Shown here in pieces: positions 11,292-54,327 of a stretch of DNA of 64,000 bases. The stretch is taken from the NCBI GenBank assembly GCA_949318235.1, contig OX439131.1, forward strand, positions 11,666,125 to 11,730,124, read 5' to 3'. Source of the stretch: Ecdyonurus torrentis. Its lineage: Eukaryota > Arthropoda > Insecta > Ephemeroptera > Heptageniidae. The translations under genes and the position numbers were made by a program. The stretch's first letter is position 1; every line of letters starts with the position of its first letter. The notes under the pieces are model-generated. The model worked only from the letters and a program-made list of their open reading frames with translations. It was not told the DNA's origin and ran no database searches.

Positions 11292-13577
11292 TTTCTTCTT
11301 ACTTTACTAACGAAACGAGCTATGAAATCTTTCTATTAACCTTACGTTTCAACCATAGATTCAAACTATTGTTTACATATCTATAGTAATGATATGGTTT
11401 TAGGTCACTTACATACATGTTGTAATTTCTCTATACACATAATATTATTCTTTTCTTTACGATCCTTTATATAGTATTAATATAGAATAATGTATGTTGA
11501 AGTTGTTGATTAGTAACGCGCGGTCCTTCTTTCCTATTCCCAATGCTAGTTAACTTCTTGTTTGTGCATATAAATGACTTGATTTGCATCCATATGTGTA
11601 TAGTGTTAATAAATAAAAAGTATAACAACAGACTATATATAATGTACTACATAACAGCGTACTGTTATATATATATATATATATATATTATATAGTTAAC
11701 TAGATGTAATTCAAGTTGCTGGGCTGCAATAATATCGCAATGAGAAAATTCATGCAAATACAGTATGAATCATCGGAGAGCTGTATAATATATATGTATA
11801 TATCACATCGCATACATGTCGTAATATTTATTTTATATTGTCCAAGAGAATAATGAAATAATAAAAAAAAAATAATAATAATAATATTATAATATTACAA
11901 CAGTGCAGTTATTTGCATAAATAAGATATGAATCTACATATATATAAAATATTGTTTCATTGCAGTGCATTTCTTATTTTCTTGACACTTTTATAGTTGG
12001 TTATAATGTTTCAATTCAATCATTTAGTGGAGCTTAATATTAGTATATGTTAATTATATTTATTAATATGTTTTTATATTTTTATATATTAAAAAAGTCT
12101 TAAAATGTAATATACTGTAAAATGTAAGTGTAGAATCAACAAAATTCTCTCAATACATACTTAAAATTCAATACACTCACAACAAGGACTAAGAGTATTT
12201 CAAATTTATTACAAAAAAAAAAAAAAAAAAATCAATACACGACAAAGCTTGCTTTTTTATTCTCAACTACAAACAAGAAGTGTATGTTTTATACAAGCTG
12301 TTGTAGTTGAAATTCATTGAATTTTATACGAAATTTATATTCACGCACGTGTATTCTGAGATTTAAATTTTTTATTTGTTTTTTTCTTTTCTGCGTACCA
12401 ATGTATACATACGCATGTATAGGGTTCGCAATATTGGCAATACAAAGATTTCGAGCTGCTACCGGATTTCCCAAAAGAGATTTCTGAAGGATTTCCTGGA
12501 GTACCTGATAACATTGATGCTGCTTTTATTTGGAAAATTACAGGAAAACTTTATTTATTTAAAGGTATATATTATGTAATTGTCAAAAGTTTATTTAAAA
12601 ATACGAGATTGTGCTTCAGTTTTTATTAAATATTTATGACATTAAAGAGACATACCACATAATAATTATTATTTTTTTTTTTTTCTTTTTAAAAATTAAA
12701 ATTGGTTATTTTAAGCTTACATGTTATATTTTGGAAATAAAACAAAATAGTATTAAAAAAAAGTCGATTCTTTCTTTTATTTTTATTTTTTTACCATAAA
12801 CACTAATAATATGCAAATTTTTACACACTGTATAATAAATGAAAACTTATTAAAAAACTTGAAACTTTTGTTATTTTCATGCAGACGAAAGCTACTGGCA
12901 AGCTGAAGGAGATGACACTTATACAGTTCATGGAATCCACGCTAAATTTGGAGGAGCAGGGTGGCACGGGGGTGTACCACACAATCTTGATGCCATATTT
13001 GATTTCCACAGTAGTACAATATTTTTAAAGAAAGATCTTTACTATAGATACAGTGATAGTAGTAGTACAGTACGTACTTAATATTTTTATTATATAATCA
13101 TATAGTATATAAAAATGTGATCTAAAACGTGATAAAATTTTAAGTAAAAAAAAAGTTTTATATGTGTGTTGTGTACATTGAATTCCAATTGAAACTTGTA
13201 ATTTTTAAAGAATATTGAATTTAACTTTGTCACGGAATGTTTCCTTTTTATGATTTTTTTTTTTATTATTATTGTAAAACTAATAAAATACGTTTAGAAA
13301 AAGAATCGATGTATTTGAAATGTTAAAATCAATTTTTTTTTAAAAGTGAAGCTATTTTTGTTACTTAGATTTGTATCTGTCTTTCTGAACACTGATAAAT
13401 AAAATTTGCACGACAATTAATGTTGCACAAAAGAGATACAATATACTATGTCATAGAACTTGTGTAGTGGGAAGTTGGGATATTATAATTTCTGCTAATG
13501 CTGTACATACACAGCGTATTAAACACTTTCATCAAGTTTTATACTTAATGTACTATACCATTTGTTTTGTATATATG

Positions 13578-13624
<47 letters not shown>

Positions 13625-13828
13625 TATATATATATGCCCTTTAATTGATATTAGTATAAAATATGAAGAAAAGTATGATAATTTTATATAATGAGGATAC
13701 ATGGCTTAGTTATTTAATTTTTTTGTTTGCAGGTAGCAGAAAGTTTACCTCCGTATCCACGACTTAGCTGCACTTGGTTGTTTGGATGTCCTGCAAGTAG
13801 CGAGTGTGTTAAGCGACGTCGAGTATAA
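5623..13828 (+). CDS. Secreted coiled-coil plus four-blade hemopexin-domain protein, 12 coding exons, 600 aa
   Basis: Joining 12 exons, all in matching phase, gives 600 codons plus TAA. Residues 1-16 are a signal peptide (MKLILSLLVVVVVSAA). Residues 17-144 are an acidic linker and helical segment. Residues 150-384 are a Glu/Lys/Leu-rich predicted coiled coil. Residues 387-600 form a hemopexin-type beta-propeller with four repeats of the DAAF…YxFkG…YW pattern: RIDAAF, AVDAAF, NIDAAF, NLDAIF. Cys392 in blade 1 and Cys582/588/594 at the C-terminus are placed to make the ring-closing disulfide known in hemopexin domains. No HExxH zinc motif or catalytic domain exists, so this is not a matrix metalloproteinase. 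Several N-glycosylation sequons occur (NDT, NAS, NFT, NVS, NET). By inference the coiled coil oligomerises several extracellular propeller heads that bind a ligand or matrix. The ligand and the family name are unknown to me. Confidence 0.85.
5766..5825. repeat. (TA)n microsatellite in intron 1 of the hemopexin gene
   Basis: About 60 bp of perfect TA, 20 bp downstream of the exon 1 donor. Confidence 0.95.
6595..6675 (+). CDS. Coiled-coil hemopexin gene, exon 2
   Basis: Encodes residues 42-68, an acidic Asp/Glu-rich linker (starts DSDKEEVTSPV). Acceptor ttag|GAT, donor GAG|gtaaac, 81 nt, phase 0 on both sides. Confidence 0.75.
6790..6921 (+). CDS. Coiled-coil hemopexin gene, exon 3
   Basis: Encodes residues 69-112 (starts NDTELAEILREFNPYN). 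Acceptor catag|AAT, donor CAG|gtttgt, 132 nt, phase 0 on both sides. It is charged and probably helical, with an N-glycosylation sequon at its first residue. Confidence 0.78.
7138..7233 (+). CDS. Coiled-coil hemopexin gene, exon 4
   Basis: Encodes residues 113-144 (starts LFEFELPTAHKK). Acceptor atatag|CTA, donor ATG|gtaaga, 96 nt, phase 0 on both sides. Confidence 0.75.
7686..7988 (+). CDS. Coiled-coil hemopexin gene, exon 5 (coiled coil)
   Basis: Encodes residues 145-245, the largest exon. It is markedly richer in GC than its introns, which supports coding. It has heptad-like Leu/Met spacing, sequons NAS, NDT and NFT, and Cys residues that could cross-link chains. Acceptor tttag|AAC, donor AGG|gtaaac, phase 0 on both sides. 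Confidence 0.85.
8104..8297 (+). CDS. Coiled-coil hemopexin gene, exon 6 (coiled coil)
   Basis: Encodes residues 246-309 and two bases of codon 310. It is almost wholly Glu/Lys/Arg/Leu heptads (for example EEIQRKLEEKADTETKLEQL). Acceptor cgtag|CTG, donor AG|gtaaaa, leaving phase 2. Confidence 0.85.
9191..9413 (+). CDS. Coiled-coil hemopexin gene, exon 7 (end of coiled coil)
   Basis: Begins with the third base of the Arg310 codon and encodes residues 311-384. Acceptor ttttttgcag, donor CAG|gtgaga, ending in phase 0. It is GC-rich against its surroundings and carries an NVS sequon near its start. The helical heptad pattern continues to the end, right before the propeller. Confidence 0.85.
9755..9839 (+). 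CDS. Coiled-coil hemopexin gene, exon 8 (hemopexin blade 1)
   Basis: Encodes residues 385-412 plus one base of Gly413: VLYSGELCTTSRIDAAF and then a strand ending ILFKG. The phase-0 acceptor is ataatag|GTT. The more pyrimidine-rich ctctacag at 9765 would give an immediate TGA in phase 0, so I chose the upstream site. Donor AAAG|gtatat. It is too short to appear in ORF lists but is required to complete the propeller. Cys392 is the likely ring-closing cysteine. Confidence 0.75.
9931..10018. repeat. (TA)n microsatellite
   Basis: About 88 bp of perfect TA in the intron between blade 1 and blade 2 exons. Confidence 0.95.
10244..10386 (+). CDS. Coiled-coil hemopexin gene, exon 9 (hemopexin blade 2)
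   Basis: Completes Gly413 and gives the classic FKG-PYYW junction. Residues 414-460 then include an NETWPDAPLAAVDAAF motif and end in YFFY. Acceptor ggctag|GT, donor TAC|gtgagt, phase 1 in and phase 0 out. Confidence 0.85.
10387..12422. other. Intron 9 of the hemopexin gene
   Basis: A 2-kb AT-rich intron between blade 2 and blade 3 exons. It holds a (CT)n tract (11235-11289), short TA runs and poly-A runs. I see no further coding signal or RNA gene in it. Confidence 0.7.
11235..11289. repeat. (CT)n microsatellite
   Basis: About 55 bp of perfect CT/TC. Confidence 0.95.
12423..12564 (+). CDS. Coiled-coil hemopexin gene, exon 10 (hemopexin blade 3)
   Basis: Encodes residues 461-507 plus one base: GSQYWQYKDFELLPDFPKEI, then GVPDNIDAAF and LYLFK. 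Acceptor tgtatag|GGT, donor AAAG|gtatat. The 20 bases spanning this donor are identical to those at the exon 8 donor. Confidence 0.87.
12885..13069 (+). CDS. Coiled-coil hemopexin gene, exon 11 (hemopexin blade 4)
   Basis: Encodes residues 508-569 (DESYWQAEGDDTYTVHG, then GVPHNLDAIF and LYYRY). Acceptor catgcag|AC, donor ACA|gtacgt. Failure to splice would stop at TAA within four codons. Confidence 0.87.
13581..13618. repeat. (TA)n microsatellite
   Basis: A perfect TA run of about 38 bp in the last intron of the hemopexin gene, with shorter TA runs following. Confidence 0.9.
13733..13828 (+). CDS. Coiled-coil hemopexin gene, exon 12 (C-terminus)
   Basis: Encodes residues 570-600 and TAA. 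Acceptor ttgcag|GTA, phase 0. It holds three cysteines (CTWLFGC and SSEC) and ends in the basic KRRRV. One cysteine probably closes the propeller with Cys392. The other two may pair with each other or between chains. Confidence 0.85.
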   Translation, partial: VAESLPPYPRLSCTWLFGCPASSECVKRRRV

Positions 13829-14275
13829 TACTGTACACATTTTTTTTTATCACTACAAATTTACATTAATAATATTAAAATTTAAATCGTCCAAGAATTT
13901 TATTGGATCACTCTAGTTTTTTTAAAGAGATAAACGTCCATCTACACAAGGGGGTCACGTATATGAGAGTGATTTTGACCCCGCGTAAGTTCAATCTTCG
14001 TCTAACGTCAAATCAAATATATTTTTTCTTTGTTTCATTCATTCTCGTAAATAGTGCATGATGTGTGAGTGCGGGATGATCTAGGTTAAAATGTTAAAAT
14101 ATAACAAAATTAAATATGTATGTTTCTTCTATTTTTTTTTTTTTTTATTAAATATGTATATTATAGTTTATAGTATTCACAAAGTGTTGATTTTATAACT
14201 AGCACGTTTTTCCTACTCTTTTAGTATGAACGTCTTGAAATTTAGTTTTGTAATATATAGTAGCTAAGTTTAACT

Positions 14276-14281
14276 AATAAA
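14276..14281 (+). terminator. Candidate polyadenylation signal of the hemopexin gene
   Basis: AATAAA lies about 450 bp after the stop codon. An ATTAAA variant occurs earlier, at 13874-13879. Which one is used cannot be decided from sequence alone. Confidence 0.3.
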
Positions 14282-14449
14282 AGTATACAAAATAATAATT
14301 GAATCACCATTTTATCGTTGATGTTGAATTACTCTTCAATTTGGACATGGCTAAACAGAGTTTTGGCTACACAGAATTTTTGTAGAGGGTGAATATAAAG
14401 TTATTAATGAATGTAGTAATGAATGATTTTACGTTTTACATACGTATTG

Positions 14450-14453
<4 letters not shown>

Positions 14454-14503
<50 letters not shown>
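14454..14503. repeat. (TA)n microsatellite, left flank of hAT-like element
   Basis: About 50 bp of TA. The hAT-like element at 14504 splits this tract from the one at 15891. Confidence 0.95.
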
Positions 14504-14506
<3 letters not shown>

Positions 14507-15887
14507 TGTTGTAGTCCTAAAAAAATGCCAGGTGGGACGCTCTAATATGGGACCAGGATACAATCCGGGGGGCAAGGGTGGCGGAGCCCCCCTTTAGGCG
14601 CGAAATTTTTAATGCCACGCCCATTTTTTAGAAAAATAATACAAAAATTACGTAAGATAGTTAAAATTTATTCTGACCAAAATTTTATTGATAACGCATC
14701 AAAATTTTGACACGAGAGCTACGATTTAATTTTGTTTTGAGCACAAAGATTCATTTTTACTATTATTATTTGATTTTATTACTGCCCACTCGATGATGTT
14801 GGGGGGCTATTGCGTGCAACGGGTTCATACTGATGCCAAGATGCACGCACCCTGTCACTACCCAAAATGTCGTGACTATTTTGCTAAGAGGCGAGTTGAT
14901 GGCTATTTAATTTAGTCTTTTGACCCTGACGGCCTCCATCGGGTTGACGTCCACTCCTGGACGCGGGTGGAACACTTTTCCGCGAGCTCATTGGAGCCGG
15001 ATGCCCATAGTTACCGAGGCACTCAAGAGCGGGGTGGTTCTTGGCCTACCAAGCCCATTACATGCCTCGGCCACCTCACGTCCGAAAACGAGAGCTAGGC
15101 TAAGGGGCTTCAGAGGACAAGACCCACCCCACGTACCTTGGTCCTCTCCTGAGTGGTGACGGACGCTACCGCACGATTCGGGGCTGGATGCCCATGCAAT
15201 AATTATTATTATTATTAGATACGTGAATTATGTTTTTGGGCACTGAATATTCATACACTGAGGATTGAGGTTATGTTAATATTGAATTATGAAAAATGTA
15301 GTTAAGAACGTAATATGTTTCTTTTGCCAATGAAAAAAAATGTATAAATTATGAAATATATTATAGCTTTTCAAGATATAACACGCAGCAATATATTTTT
15401 ATTGTGTGTTCAATACTGCTTCGTATATAAATGCCTAAGAAAAATCCCAAAATCTAAGAACATCTCCAGTTAAGCTCCTAGAGAAAACAAACCTACTGTC
15501 CTTTTTTTTTTTATTTAATTGCGTTCCATAATTATTTTCTATTAACTTGACAATAAAGGTTTACTCTGAGAATTAAAATAATGATAAAAAAAGAAAGACA
15601 AATAACTTATGCGTAAATTTCTGGATAAACCGAAACTGCATAATAATAAAGTGATGAAAATAAAACTTTGTTATAAAAAGAAACTTGCGAGCGTAGCGAG
15701 CGAAATTTTTTAGTAATTTCAACCAATTCAACAGCAAAATTAGTTAGAAAATTTACAAATTAGGGCACATTTTGTCAAGAAATCCGTCCCACCGCGTTCC
15801 CCTGGAAATTTTCCAGGTGGGACGGTCCTAGCTTTTTTTTTCGCCAGGTAGGACGCCGTCCCACCGCGTTCCCTTAGGACTACAACC

Positions 15888-15890
<3 letters not shown>
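14504..15890. mobile_element. hAT-like non-autonomous element with matching TIRs
   Basis: The left end is CAGTGTTGTAGTCCTAA and the right end is the reverse complement of CAGGGTTGTAGTCCTAA, so 16 of 17 bases match. The CAG start is typical of hAT elements. The subterminal motif CAGGTGGGACG appears inside both ends, in inverse orientation. Both flanks read ATATATAT, compatible with an 8-bp target duplication but uninformative in a TA tract. No transposase frame survives. A younger repeat (14790-15218) is nested inside. Confidence 0.75.
14790..15218 (+). repeat. Dispersed retroposon-like repeat, copy A, with (ATT)n tail
   Basis: A GC-rich block with motifs AAGATGCACGCACCCTGTCAC, TTGACGTCC…CTGGACGCGG and GACGGACGCTACC, ending in an ATT repeat. 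The same motifs in the same order occur at 20609-21046. An internal 79-codon open frame is fortuitous. The trinucleotide tail suggests mobilisation by a LINE, which is inference. Confidence 0.7.

Positions 15891-15970
<80 letters not shown>
15891..15970. repeat. (TA)n microsatellite, right flank of hAT-like element
   Basis: About 80 bp of perfect TA, followed by AATATATAAT variants to about 15995. Confidence 0.95.
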
Positions 15971-15978
<8 letters not shown>

Positions 15979-16140
15979 TAATATATATAATATATTAAAT
16001 TCATTTTACTACAGGAACATGAGAATCATTAAATTGGTGAAATATTAATCATTACACATAAAAAATGTCATTGTTTGCTTTCTTTCTAGTGCATTAAATT
16101 TAATGTAATTGTTATAGTCTCTGCTTTATATTATTGTTGC

Positions 16141-16143
<3 letters not shown>

Positions 16144-16169
<26 letters not shown>
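16144..16169. repeat. Poly-T run
   Basis: 26 consecutive T. Confidence 0.9.
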
Positions 16170-16174
<5 letters not shown>

Positions 16175-16251
16175 TCTATAGTACAATTAAGAAAAGGAGA
16201 CATATAGTAATAAAAATGTTTTGAACTAAAATTTGCTGTAGTTTTATTGAA

Positions 16252-16255
<4 letters not shown>

Positions 16256-16295
<40 letters not shown>
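16256..16295. repeat. Poly-A run
   Basis: 40 consecutive A. It could be the A-tail of a retroposed fragment, but no body could be recognised upstream. Confidence 0.9.
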
Positions 16296-16296
<1 letters not shown>

Positions 16297-16970
16297 CACT
16301 AAAAAACATTAATTTAATAGAAACAACACATACACCAAAAGAATTTGAAATGAGATAAAAGTAATATAAATTTTCAAAATTAGAAAAATCTAGAGTTGTA
16401 ACTATAAAAAAATCATATAATTATTGTTATCGCAAGAAAATAAAATAAAACATAACAATATACGTGCGTTTACTTCTTAAATTATGAGAATGTTACAGTA
16501 AGTCAATTGCTAATTTAAGTTAAACTCGTCGTCAGTATAAATTTTAATTTTTATACATGGTAAATCCAGAGGTTATCATGTAAAATAAGTTTTGAACTTT
16601 GATTTACATTCAAATTACTATAATCTCATAAGCAAAAACCCAAAAGTAAAATGTTATTTGCATTTTATAATTTACATACTTTAACCTAAGGTCTCATTTT
16701 AATTAAACATATATATATATAAATGTATATATTTGTACATTGCTAAATGGGAGCGGCTTTTTTTAATGTAAAACTAAAAATTGCTGGCATGGAATTTTTA
16801 GAATAATTTATTAGTACCCGTTGACAAAAACGTTTTTTTTTAGGATTAAGACTTATAAAATTTAATTGGGAGAAGAAAAAAAAGTTTGTCTATATAATAT
16901 GATTTGAAAGGGTTTAGCTTTCGTGTTACACCGTGTTATATAAGCAGTAAACTGACATTGAAAAGGAATT

Positions 16971-17042
16971 CGGCTCGACCGGGACTCGAACCCGGATCTT
17001 TGGTTTCCCAGACCACTGCGTTAACCATTACGCTACCGAGAC
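16971..17042 (-). tRNA. Mirror copy of the tRNA-Pro-like sequence on the minus strand
   Basis: Identical to 17223-17294 but on the opposite strand, within the left arm of the palindrome. The two copies are transcribed away from the 17.13-kb centre. The same cloverleaf, mismatches and anticodon apply. Confidence 0.6.
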
Positions 17043-17222
17043 TCCTTCCAATCCAACATCATTCACTGCTCATATATAGTCAGCTTTCGCTGCTTGCCAT
17101 GCGCGTGCCTTCGTTGGCGCGACAGTTTAAACTGCTAAACTGTCGCGCCAACGAAGGCACGCGCATGGCAAGCAGCGAAAGCTGACTATATATGAGCAGT
17201 GAATGATGTTGGATTGGAAGGA

Positions 17223-17294
17223 GTCTCGGTAGCGTAATGGTTAACGCAGTGGTCTGGGAAACCAAAGATCCGGGTTCGAGTCCCGGTCGAGCCG
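17223..17294 (+). tRNA. tRNA-Pro-like sequence (anticodon GGG), probably a SINE head or pseudogene
   Basis: It folds as a cloverleaf. The acceptor is GTCTCGG with TCGAGCC (one T:C mismatch, one G:U). The D stem is GCGT/ACGC. The anticodon stem has four pairs and a first-pair mismatch, with loop CTGGGAA, giving anticodon GGG. The T arm is perfect: CCGGG-TTCGAGT-CCCGG. The internal promoter A box (TAGCGTAATGG) and B box (GGTTCGAGTCC) are intact. Animals normally decode proline with AGG, TGG and CGG anticodons, so GGG and the mismatches argue for a SINE-derived or non-canonical copy. Confidence 0.6.
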
Positions 17295-17570
17295 AATTCC
17301 TTTTCAATGTCAGTTTACTGCTTATATAACACGGTGTAACACGAAAGCTAAACCCTTTCATTAAAACTACCCGTGTAAAATAGGCGTTAAATTACAAACT
17401 CTCATAATATGATTTGTTTAAATAATTTGTCACAGCAATGCAAATGTCAATTTTATTAACATCTCAACATTAATTCTATATTGATTACGAATTTTGATGT
17501 TAACTTTTTATTTAAATTACACAAAATTGACATTAGATGGTATGTTGTTTAATTCAAGTGCACATAGCCG

Positions 17571-17837
17571 AGTGGTCAATTGATTTTGCATATGTAATGC
17601 ATGTGATGTGTAGTGTAACGGTGCTGTGATGACGCTTGCGCAAAGAGGCACTCCCACGCTTGCGCGGCTTGATACACATGCAAGCACAGAGATGAGGTTC
17701 AGTTCTGTAACGCTCAACCTCACGTCAGTTGATAGACGCAAGTGCAACCGACCGGGTGCACGTCACTCTCTGACCTTAGGTCACGTGGTCACAATGTGTT
17801 AGACGAGGTGCAAACTCGAGAGTATATACGGAGAAAT
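17571..17837 (+). promoter_or_regulatory. Candidate promoter region of the Ig-domain gene
   Basis: A GC-richer island directly upstream of the ATG at 17838, unlike the surrounding AT-rich DNA. It includes two CGCTTGCGC motifs (about 17633 and 17658), TGACCTTAGGTCA at 17771-17783 (an everted nuclear-receptor half-site pair with 1-bp spacing), an overlapping CACGTG E-box at 17782-17787, and two TCAGTT initiator-like sites. No single start site can be fixed. Confidence 0.4.
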
Positions 17838-52659
<34,822 letters not shown>

Positions 52660-53764
52660 GTAAGTGTGATTACATTATCATTGACATATCAATGAATAAT
52701 ATTTTCAGATTTTCAATTATTGAATCTAAAAGTAATAGACCACAAGAAAACATTAGTATTTACAATACAAAACACTTCATGGGACTTACAAAAACAAATT
52801 AGTTTGTCTCAAAACTCAAATGAAGGGCCGTAGCAGTGATCAGATAATTTTGACTTATGCAACCTGCACAACTTTTTCATGCTAATTTTTGCCTGTTTCT
52901 GACGTCCACATTTACATCCTGGTAAAAAGTTGTCATCAGTTTTGCAGATCTCATACTGTCTTCAATCATTAAAAAACACATTATGTTGTTTCATGTGGCT
53001 TAATTTGTTCATATTAGACCATTATACAAATTTAAACTAACCCTTTTGAAGAATTCATAAATTGTCTTTTTATTTAGAAACTAGTTATAAAATCTTTAAG
53101 TCATAAGTTACAGTTTTTTTTTTTTATTTGAATTCTGGTACAATTCAAAAGCTACTAATATCAAACTATGCCATCTTTATGTTGCAAATAAATCATTTTT
53201 CCTTTATGTAATAACCGATAACATTACGTTATAAATCTCGTTTTGAACAAAAGCCGTTTACATTACAATTTTTTATTCATGCAAATTTTAGCAATCTTTT
53301 CCGCATATATTTACATCAAAATAATTATAATATTTTATATGTCTAAAAATAATAATATTAATAATAAATGAATGTATGTATATAACAGTTTTATTGTAAT
53401 ATGAATAACAATCTAATTATTTATGGTATCAAAATTTATTTATATTCTGTATACAATATTAAATTAATTATGGATGGCTGTTTGTTTGTTACAATACACG
53501 GTTATAATGATAGTACAGTAATGTGAAACAGTTGGCAATTATTATTATTATTATACAAAATATGATAGCATGCATTAAGTTACATCTATTTGACGAGTTT
53601 TGATTTTCTATGAATATATCTCATTTCAAGAGGTGAGAAAAAATAAATAGTATAGTTTTTGTAGTTGGAAGCATTATTGTATTATGAATAATGTGGATTG
53701 ATCTTTTTTAATTTCATTTTATTATACTGTATATTTCTGATAAAATAAATATATTTTAGGCTAC

Positions 53765-53766
<2 letters not shown>

Positions 53767-53833
<67 letters not shown>
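53767..53833. repeat. (TG)n microsatellite
   Basis: About 67 bp of perfect TG, followed at once by a TA tract (53843-53890). Confidence 0.95.
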
Positions 53834-53834
<1 letters not shown>

Positions 53835-53840
53835 TTATGC

Positions 53841-53842
<2 letters not shown>

Positions 53843-53890
<48 letters not shown>
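53843..53890. repeat. (TA)n microsatellite
   Basis: About 48 bp of TA, then a slip and a further TA run to about 53910. Confidence 0.95.
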
Positions 53891-53894
<4 letters not shown>

Positions 53895-54298
53895 ATATAT
53901 ATATATATATACTACACACACACATTAAAATTAGTCTAACATTAAAGCAAACACAATTCTTTATATTTTATTCTCTCTACACACCGTGGCACGAATAAAA
54001 TAAGGTTTCTAAAGCAAGGTATAGAGTAAATACCAAATTAAATATATTTTTAATCTTACTTATATGATAAAACAAGCAAAACAAAAGGTAAAGATAAAAT
54101 ATTAAACTTATATATATATATATTCGTGTAGTGCGGTATGCGGGTGAGAGTGGTACGTGTGCTACATCCCTGTCTGCCGCCTTTACAAACAGGGAAACTA
54201 TAAAAAGAAAATATGAAAAAATATTATTGCGTGAAAAATTCATTGCCCATCAATTTGACGTGGTATATTAAAGTTATTCTATATATACCTGGCATAAT

Positions 54299-54327
54299 AT
54301 TCTCTCTCTCTCTCTCTCTCTCTCTTT
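54299..54327. repeat. (CT)n microsatellite
   Basis: About 28 bp of CT. Confidence 0.9.

Larger units (their letters stand above)
16905..17360. repeat. Near-perfect 456-bp palindrome with two divergent tRNA-like sequences
   Basis: Arms 16905-17129 and 17136-17360 are reverse complements over about 225 bp, with a 6-nt spacer (AACTGC). As a result the same 93-codon open frame appears on both strands apart from the spacer. Each arm carries a tRNA-like sequence. A 13-bp direct repeat, ATAATATGATTTG, lies at 16894-16906 and 17404-17416. It encloses the palindrome plus 43 bp of unpaired right-hand sequence, looking like the target-site duplication of a retroposed SINE whose 5' part was copied as an inversion. 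Confidence 0.85.

Noticed and set aside
14920..15159. 79-codon frame of normal amino-acid composition
   Set aside because: It lies wholly within the dispersed (ATT)-tailed repeat and is not open in the second copy.
16904..17361. Same 93-codon protein on both strands
   Set aside because: This is a consequence of the palindrome. The frame reads through the tRNA-like sequence antisense and has no protein features.
17569..17600. tRNA A-box-like TAGCCGAGTGG near the Ig gene start
   Set aside because: No B box at proper distance and no cloverleaf. The nearest GGTTCAGTTC is over 110 bp away.
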